Shown here: positions 60,103 through 64,000 of the stretch, piece by piece
Numbering within the stretch: position 1 is the stretch's first letter
Layout: each line of letters begins with the position of its first letter
Translations under genes and position numbers: made by a program
Assembly (NCBI GenBank): GCA_022410635.1
Contig: JAJVDF010000212.1
Span: 1,503,330 to 1,567,329, forward strand
Direction: 5' to 3'
Source of the DNA: Tretioscincus oriximinensis
Taxonomy: Eukaryota; Chordata; Lepidosauria; Squamata; Gymnophthalmidae
DNA length: 64,000 nucleotides
The notes under the pieces: generated by a model
The model's database searches: none
What the model saw: the letters and a program-made list of their open reading frames with translations, nothing else
Told to the model about the DNA's origin: nothing

Positions 60103-60613
60103 ACCAGATATCACTCCTTACAAGCAAGAAGGTTTGTGACATAATAGATGAAATCTTAAATAATTTCAGGCTCATACTATTTAATCTAAATTCTATCCAT
60201 CCAAATATACTGCATACAGGGTGTAAACATACATCCAAAATCTTATAACACAACGAATAATACAAAAATATATACAAAGAAAATTCAGGCCATCCCGTTC
60301 CCANATACCAACTGGGATTTCACCTGTAGGCTTCTGGCCCTTAAACAACCTTGAAAAGCTATAGAAGGACAATATTCATGAAATGATACTGGTTTTAAAG
60401 ATATTTTTAGGAGCCTCCAAGACTGAGCAAAAAACGTAGACCAGCTTCTAACAAGACCTATGATTTGCTATAAGATTTAGGATGTATGTTTACACCCTGT
60501 ATGCAGTTTATTTGGATGGATAGAATTTAGATTAAATAGTACGTACATGTAATTATTTAAGATTTCATCTATTATGTCACAAGCTTTCTTGCTTNTAAGG
60601 AGCGATATCTGGA
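60103..60613. mobile_element. Fold-back element with about 150-bp inverted arms
   Basis: Arms 60104-60250 and about 60467-60612 are about 90% identical as reverse complements (ends ccagatatcactccttac; inner blocks ctaaattctatccatccaaa and gcatacagggtgtaaacata). The spacer is about 215 bp with no coding capacity. No clear target duplication was seen. Confidence 0.85.
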
Positions 60614-61867
60614 CTAGTCGCTCAGTTGGTGTGCAAAATATCAGAACCCCCCCGTCCCTTCCTCATTTTTATCCTAGCACTGGATGGCATCAATGCTGCT
60701 GAACCATGTAGCACTTAAGCGCGCTAGGAAGGCATGAAAAAACCAGCATGTGGATGCCTCCTTTGGATACTCCCAGATATTGGGTAACTATTCCATTACA
60801 AGACATTGTGAAATAATATGAAAGTGGAATTAGCCCTGGTATCTGCAGACAATCAGTACTCTGGATTTCCATCTTCTGTTATTCCAGATTTCTAGCGAGT
60901 CATAAAAATTCATTGTCCTTCTGAGGTGCCAGTGTGTCCTGATGCTCAACCATAAGAACCCATCAGTATCTGCACAGCAACTTTCAACTCAATTTTATTG
61001 CTATTGAATCAGCAATAACAGAAGTCTAGAATATTGGATTTTTATGGCAAAACACCACTTCAATGGTATTTTTCTTGTTTTATGGTTCGTTAATGCACAC
61101 GCCTTGCGTAGTACCTGCCATAAGGGAAGGTTCATAATAAGAAAACCACCAGTGTGGAAGTCCAGTGGTGGTAGACATTGACAAGGGATGGGTTGCTCAC
61201 CTCATGAAATTATTCAGACGTGCTTGACTTCTGCCATTGAGTCACTTCTTGTTCCATGGCATACACCAGCAAATCAGTGAGTACCAGTTTATACATGAAA
61301 AAAAAAACAGACCTTGAATCTGGTTTGGATTTCCAAAACTGAAATCTCATTGGCCAACTATTTCTACTAAAAAGCTAGGCAAAAATTAACTACTGTGGAT
61401 GCTGGATTTTTCCTTCCTTGGATCGCCGTTATATACACACGTCTGTGGCCTGACTCTGCTGAAACCTGCCACTGATCTTCAGATCATGCCCAGAAATGGA
61501 GGAAATAGTTTTTTTTAAAAAAAAGGTGCTTTCCTCCAGACAAATCAAATGCCCCACTATGTAGCAGATGACTTTTTCATGGTTACTGCAACTTACTAAG
61601 TGTAATAGCATCATTTTCTTGTTCTAAGCATTATCCACATGCTCAGAATATATACAGAGGGTGCCGTGGAATGGAGGAACATGCCCCAAGGTTGCTTCAC
61701 CCACCAGTCAACTCTTGAGCAAGAGCAGCTGGGAGGAAAACTGGCAACATAGTCAACGCGCCTGGTAGTTTTAAAACAAATTTACCCTAGCAAAGTCTCG
61801 CTGCTATGGAAGGTCAAACCTGAACAATAGTACAAGTTCCTTGAAGGTTTTCTGAAATGTACAGTGA
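60614..61867 (+). other. 3' UTR intron; nothing recognised
   Basis: No repeats or exons were recognised. Confidence 0.5.
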
Positions 61868-62086
61868 GAGGCATGGTGGGGCAGAGGTTAAGAGCATTGG
61901 GCTTTCAACAGAGATCAGAGTTTGAGGCCTCACGTGTCAGTCATGCAGAGGAGTGAGCTCTCTGTGACAGCTTCAGCCAACCTAGCTGTTTGAAAGCAAG
62001 AAATTGCAAGCAGATTAACAGGTACCATCACTATGCAAGCCACTCTGAGTCCCTTCAGGTGAAAAGGACAGAATATAAAAATCCAA
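61868..62086 (+). mobile_element. tRNA-derived SINE, family S2
   Basis: The run ggcatggtggggcagaggtt, aagagcattgggctttcaac, gtttgaggcctcacgtg, followed by gctgtttgaaagcaagaaat, gcaagccactctgagtccct and atataaaaatcc, makes a full S2 body ending in the (ATT)n tail. Confidence 0.8.

Positions 62087-62159
<73 letters not shown>
62087..62159. repeat. Microsatellite (ATT)n, about 24 units
   Basis: An unbroken ATT run forms the tail of the preceding SINE, 43 bp before the proposed last-exon acceptor. Confidence 0.95.
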
Positions 62160-62160
<1 letters not shown>

Positions 62161-62202
62161 CTCAAAAGGAACCTGTCTTATCTCCGTTTTTCTTGCTCCT
62201 AG

Positions 62203-63700
62203 CTGACCAGACTGTGACTTGGAGCGGTTCCACTGGCTGTTGTGCAGAGACCGGAGTCGGTGTGGAGGCGTCTGTTGGATCCAAGGAAAGGGGACAGATG
62301 AGATGGTGCCTAATGGCACCAAGGGCTCCGCACAGACAGTCTCAAAAACTTTACCACAGCCTGCAATGAACTATTTTTATTTTTTAAGTACCCCTCATCT
62401 CTTTTTACCTTTTCCCCCTCCTGGCAACGTGTACAAAGCTTCCAATCAAATTGCAGTAAATTATTGTTTGATGGTCTTGACACTGGTTTCTGCATCTCTG
62501 TCCCTGACCTGGACAATTGACTGGCATTGGCAAGGGAAGTCAAGTCCCCCCACCCCCGGAGCTGGGGGACCTCCTTGAAGCATCAGGGGACGGCCAGCCC
62601 AGCTGGGTTTGTGGTGGACGTAGCCTGCCCAGCCCTCGTAGCTTCAAGAAGCCTTTTATAAGGTTTACAAATCTTTGATTTCTGAGTTGAGTTGTACCTC
62701 AGGAAGACCAATTTTTGCAGACGACCAGCCACCCTTGGAAGCTCCTGTCAAGACGTCTTCCCTGCGCCTGTTGTTCTCCTGATGCAAAGAGCAAAGGTGG
62801 TTCCTTCACTTTGTTTGGATTCTTTTCTTACCATCTTCATAAGGCAGAAGCAATATAGTGCTCTTTGTTTGCAGAGAACATCTTTCTGTGTGTGGGCTTC
62901 CTGCAGGACTGGACTTTGAAAGAAGGGGAGAAGGGAAAGCACGACATCCATTTTACATTTGCCAGAGTTTCCTCCTTGTGGGACTAAGGGGACGCAAGTG
63001 TAAATACATAAATTGACTGCACAGCAGCCTTCAGGTGGAAATGGCTCCATTCCAACAATCGTAATCCACGTGCCGCTGAGTCCAGCTTGTATTTTGTTAA
63101 CCATTGGATGAATTGGCAGCAAAGGGAAAACACTTCATTAAGTGGGCGGGCAGCTTTTCCCCTACAAATCACTGTGTCTCACAGGGAGGGAGCAGGACGT
63201 CACGGTCAAGGAACTATCACTTGGTATCTCTGCCTTTGGTTTTATGCCTGGCCGCCCTTTTTTTTCTTTCCTTTTAAGCAGAGTTCTTGCGCTTTGTTGC
63301 CTGTGCTGGGACTGACTCAATTGCTTGTTGCAAAATATTGTGTATTTCCTGGAGGTGGAGCTGGTTTCTGGAGCCTCGGGAGCATGCTGTGTTTTTAGTC
63401 TGGTTCTGACTTCTTTGCAGCCACTGTGCCTACACTACTGCATGCTCTGTTCACATACGTTTCTGCTGTTCGGGTGGCAGCTCCTCTGTATTCCTGTGAC
63501 TGTACCGATTTGTCTTGGTGGCGTTCCGTTTTCTAGTGAGTTTTAACAAATCAGATGCCCACGCCGACTACGTTAAGGATGAAAAGACCCTCATTAAGTT
63601 TTATGTGTTTTTTTTTAATCAAGGGGATCAATCCAATGTTGGGTGCAAAGGAGAACCCAAATCCAGCCTTAAATGCTATTAAAAGTGTTTTGTTCCGAAA
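62203..63700 (+). other. HRAS: Candidate terminal 3' UTR exon of HRAS
   Basis: A pyrimidine-rich tract ends in cctag at 62202, directly after a SINE and its (ATT)n tail. The 1.5 kb that follow are free of recognisable repeats, unlike the rest of the area, and run to an ATTAAA at 63678 with GT-rich DNA after it. The donor at 55669 needs an acceptor, and vertebrate HRAS does carry its last exon in the 3' UTR (established). The exon is inferred; the open frames inside it resemble nothing I know. Confidence 0.55.
63678..63683 (+). promoter_or_regulatory. Candidate polyadenylation signal ATTAAA
   Basis: ATTAAA is the commonest variant of AATAAA. GT/T-rich sequence (gtgttttgtt, then tgtgtttatttgt) follows within 10-40 bases, as expected for a cleavage region. 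It lies at the end of the repeat-free putative last exon. Confidence 0.5.
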
Positions 63701-64000
63701 AAACTGTGTTTATTTGTAATTCCCTATCTGTATACTATGTTCTCTGTTCTTGGGAGTTCTCCTCCTCTGTANACTATCTTCGGCTGTAGCTGTTTCTTTG
63801 GGTTGTGGATGGGCAAACATTGATTCTGCTCTCTCCCCTCTCAAGGATTGGAATGGCACAGCAGACATTTGGGTGCCCCCACTCAGCTCTTCACCCAGGA
63901 CCAGCACTCCCACCCCCACAGTTGCAGCCCTACTCTGTATCCTATAAAGTTTTATCTCTAGAAAATCCTCACAATTGCAGTAATCAAACCATTTCTATGA
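63701..64000 (+). other. Flank after the proposed HRAS 3' end
   Basis: No gene or repeat was recognised in the last 300 bases. Confidence 0.4.

Noticed and set aside
62087..62159. Poly-leucine frame (61990-62202)
   Set aside because: It is a translation of the (ATT)n microsatellite.

Overview
This window is vertebrate nuclear DNA, almost certainly from a squamate reptile (lizard-type; a gecko is possible but not provable from this sequence). The evidence is a spliced vertebrate HRAS gene with reptile/bird-type C-terminal residues, several CR1 LINE 3' ends with the 8-bp TTCTTATG-type tail, tRNA-derived SINEs of the Sauria type, a probable BovB/RTE LINE fragment, and hAT and Tc1/mariner miniature transposons. 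Intergenic and intronic DNA is AT-rich and two CpG islands stand out.

Layout. Bases 1-830 hold a CpG island (about 425-830) with a perfect-consensus RFX X-box, a plausible promoter for a gene not otherwise seen here. Bases 830-15000 are AT-rich DNA filled with transposon remnants; no coding exon was recognised. Bases 15020-16990 are a large CpG island with GC boxes and a candidate noncoding first exon ending in a strong splice donor (GTG|GTGAGT, exon end 16542). Bases 16543-45583 are the proposed 29-kb first intron. The coding exons follow: 45626-45736, 51983-52161, 54060-54219 and 55544-55663. Together they give exactly 570 nt, or 189 residues plus a stop, with all splice sites GT-AG and phases matching vertebrate RAS genes. 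Five bases after the stop lies another strong donor (AAG|GTAAGT). A matching acceptor at 62201-62202 suggests the 3' UTR is split by a 6.5-kb intron and finishes in an exon that ends near an ATTAAA at 63678.

How it works together. The only protein-coding gene supported here is HRAS, a membrane-anchored GTPase switch. It would be driven from a TATA-less CpG-island promoter. The rest of the window is mostly its introns and flanks, expanded by retroposons and miniature inverted-repeat transposons. Several of these are nested or folded into large palindromes, and those structures are the most unusual content. No previously undescribed multi-gene system was found.

Assembly note. Isolated single-base Ns are scattered through 15317-64000, but none were seen in 1-15316.
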